From NCBI GenBank assembly GCA_946481465.1, contig CAMLOC010000214.1, positions 1 to 6,583 of the forward strand: a stretch of DNA of 6,583 nucleotides, written 5' to 3'. A program made the position numbers and the translations under genes. Numbering within the stretch: position 1 is the stretch's first letter; every line of letters starts with the position of its first letter. This document shows positions 5,822-6,583 of this stretch, piece by piece. The notes below the pieces were generated by a model. It did not search any database. It was not told the DNA's origin and saw nothing but the letters and a program-made list of their open reading frames with translations. The stretch is from an uncultured Shinella sp. Lineage in GTDB: Bacteria > Pseudomonadota > Alphaproteobacteria > Rhizobiales > Rhizobiaceae.

Positions 5822-6529
5822 CTCGTGGAGGAGATCGCCCGCCGGGCGGCGACCGGCAGGCCACTGCGCCTGTGGCTGCGCGACGACGACGCGGTGGAGC
5901 CGACCGCCGCGCTCGACACGCTCCTGGCGCTGACGGAGCGCCATGCGGTTCCCGTGCTCCTCGCCGTCATTCCGGCCTTTACCGGCGCGGCGCTGGCGGC
6001 GCGGCTGGCGGACGCCCCGCTGGCCTGCGTGGCGGTGCACGGCTGGGCGCATGAAAACCATGCGGGAGCGGGCGAGAAGAACCAGGAACTCGGCGCCCAC
6101 CGCCCGGTCGATACGGTGCTGGCCGAACTCGGCCGGGGCTTCGAACACCTTTCGGCGCTCCATGCCGGCCGCTTCGTGCCCATGCTGGTGCCGCCGTGGA
6201 ACCGCATCGCGCCCGCCGTCGTCGACGGCCTGCCGGCGCTGGGCTTCAAGGCGCTCTCCGTCTTCGGCCCGGAAAAGCCGGCGCCGCTCGCCGTCGTCAA
6301 CACCCATGTCGACATCATCGACTGGCGCGGCACGCGCGGCGCCCGGCCGGCGGAGGCGGTGATCGCCGATCTCGTGCGCGTCTCCAAGGCGCAGGATAGC
6401 CCGATCGGCCTCCTGACCCACCACCTCGTGCACGACGCGGCGGCCTGGGCGCTGATGGAGCTGATCTTCGAGGCGACGGCCGGGCAGCCGGGCTGCGCCT
6501 GGGAGAACCCGGCGGCCTTCGCCGGATAG
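5795..6529 (+). CDS. Polysaccharide deacetylase-like protein (divergent NodB/CE4-type fold)
   Basis: A 244-residue protein with the motif order of the polysaccharide deacetylase (carbohydrate esterase 4) superfamily, but in variant form. LWLRDDDAVEP (26-36) stands where TFDDG is expected. HGWAHENH (82-89) gives the H-x3-H metal pair. LVPPWNRI (131-138) corresponds to motif 3. LLTHHLVHD (206-214) offers the late catalytic His. An Asp-His-His zinc site and N-deacetylation of a sugar are therefore plausible but not shown. There is no signal peptide, which is unusual for enzymes acting on exported polymers, so a cytoplasmic sugar intermediate or lipid-linked glycan is a better guess. The ATG overlaps the glycosyltransferase stop (ATGA). 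GGAG (5784-5787) is 7 bases upstream, so the two are almost certainly co-translated and probably act on the same glycan. A distant, non-deacetylase member of the same fold is the main alternative. Confidence 0.75.
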   Translation: MTLPACARPLVEEIARRAATGRPLRLWLRDDDAVEPTAALDTLLALTERHAVPVLLAVIPAFTGAALAARLADAPLACVAVHGWAHENHAGAGEKNQELGAHRPVDTVLAELGRGFEHLSALHAGRFVPMLVPPWNRIAPAVVDGLPALGFKALSVFGPEKPAPLAVVNTHVDIIDWRGTRGARPAEAVIADLVRVSKAQDSPIGLLTHHLVHDAAAWALMELIFEATAGQPGCAWENPAAFAG

Positions 6530-6542
6530 GCCGCTTGCGGCC
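6529..6542 (+). terminator. Short hairpin at the end of the glycan unit
   Basis: GGCCG and CGGCC close on a CTTG tetraloop, beginning at the last base of the deacetylase-like stop codon. C(UUG)G loops are unusually stable in RNA. Only TT follows, so classical intrinsic termination is doubtful; protection of the mRNA 3' end or Rho-assisted ending is possible. The remaining 41 bases to the window end show no supported gene. Confidence 0.35.
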
Positions 6543-6583
6543 TTCCGCCCCGGCGCGTTAAGCCCTATCCTGCCGCTCGCCGC

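Noticed and set aside
4521..5864. A 447-codon open frame on the minus strand, antisense to the glycosyltransferase
   Set aside because: The glycosyltransferase frame has clear GT4 motifs, and the antisense product is Arg/Gly/Ala-rich without recognisable structure.
6558..6583. End of a possible convergent minus-strand gene (frame ending GERQDRA then TAA at 6560-6558)
   Set aside because: Only eight codons are visible, which is too little to tell a gene tail from chance.

Overview
The window looks like chromosomal DNA of a high-GC alphaproteobacterium, most likely of the Rhizobiales (Rhizobium/Agrobacterium/Shinella-like). The basis is the very GC-rich codon use, the short ATGA-type gene junctions, and the character of the protein families; no rRNA or other marker gene is present, so this is an inference. 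I see no tRNA, rRNA, CRISPR array, insertion sequence or phage gene.

Left part (1-2138, + strand): the 3' part of a gene for an ABC-exporter-like ATP-binding protein, open at the window edge. It is followed 47 bases later by a small stand-alone cyclic-nucleotide-binding-domain protein. The ABC protein is odd. Its Walker A, Q-loop, signature, Walker B and H-loop are all degenerate, and the ATPase fold carries a roughly 270-residue insertion containing two further Q-loop-like copies. The last part of the gene and the gap after it (about 1511-1710) fall to about 48% GC. A 245-base spacer (2139-2383) with a small hairpin separates this pair from the next, convergent, transcription unit.

Middle part (2384-4524, - strand): a two-gene unit read right to left. 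A small class I SAM-dependent methyltransferase comes first, then a long calcineurin-like metallophosphoesterase only 5 bases downstream. A 176-base divergent region (4525-4700) holds credible back-to-back sigma-70-type promoter candidates.

Right part (4701-6529, + strand): a two-gene unit of a GT4-type glycosyltransferase and a polysaccharide-deacetylase-like protein, overlapping by 4 bases (ATGA). A short hairpin sits on the last stop codon. Neither protein has an evident signal peptide, so both probably act in the cytoplasm, perhaps on a sugar nucleotide or lipid-linked glycan. The two divergent units may share a role in surface-glycan or envelope metabolism, but the sequence does not prove this.

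The strongest candidate for something undescribed is the degenerate, internally repeated ABC protein paired with the single-domain cyclic-nucleotide receiver.
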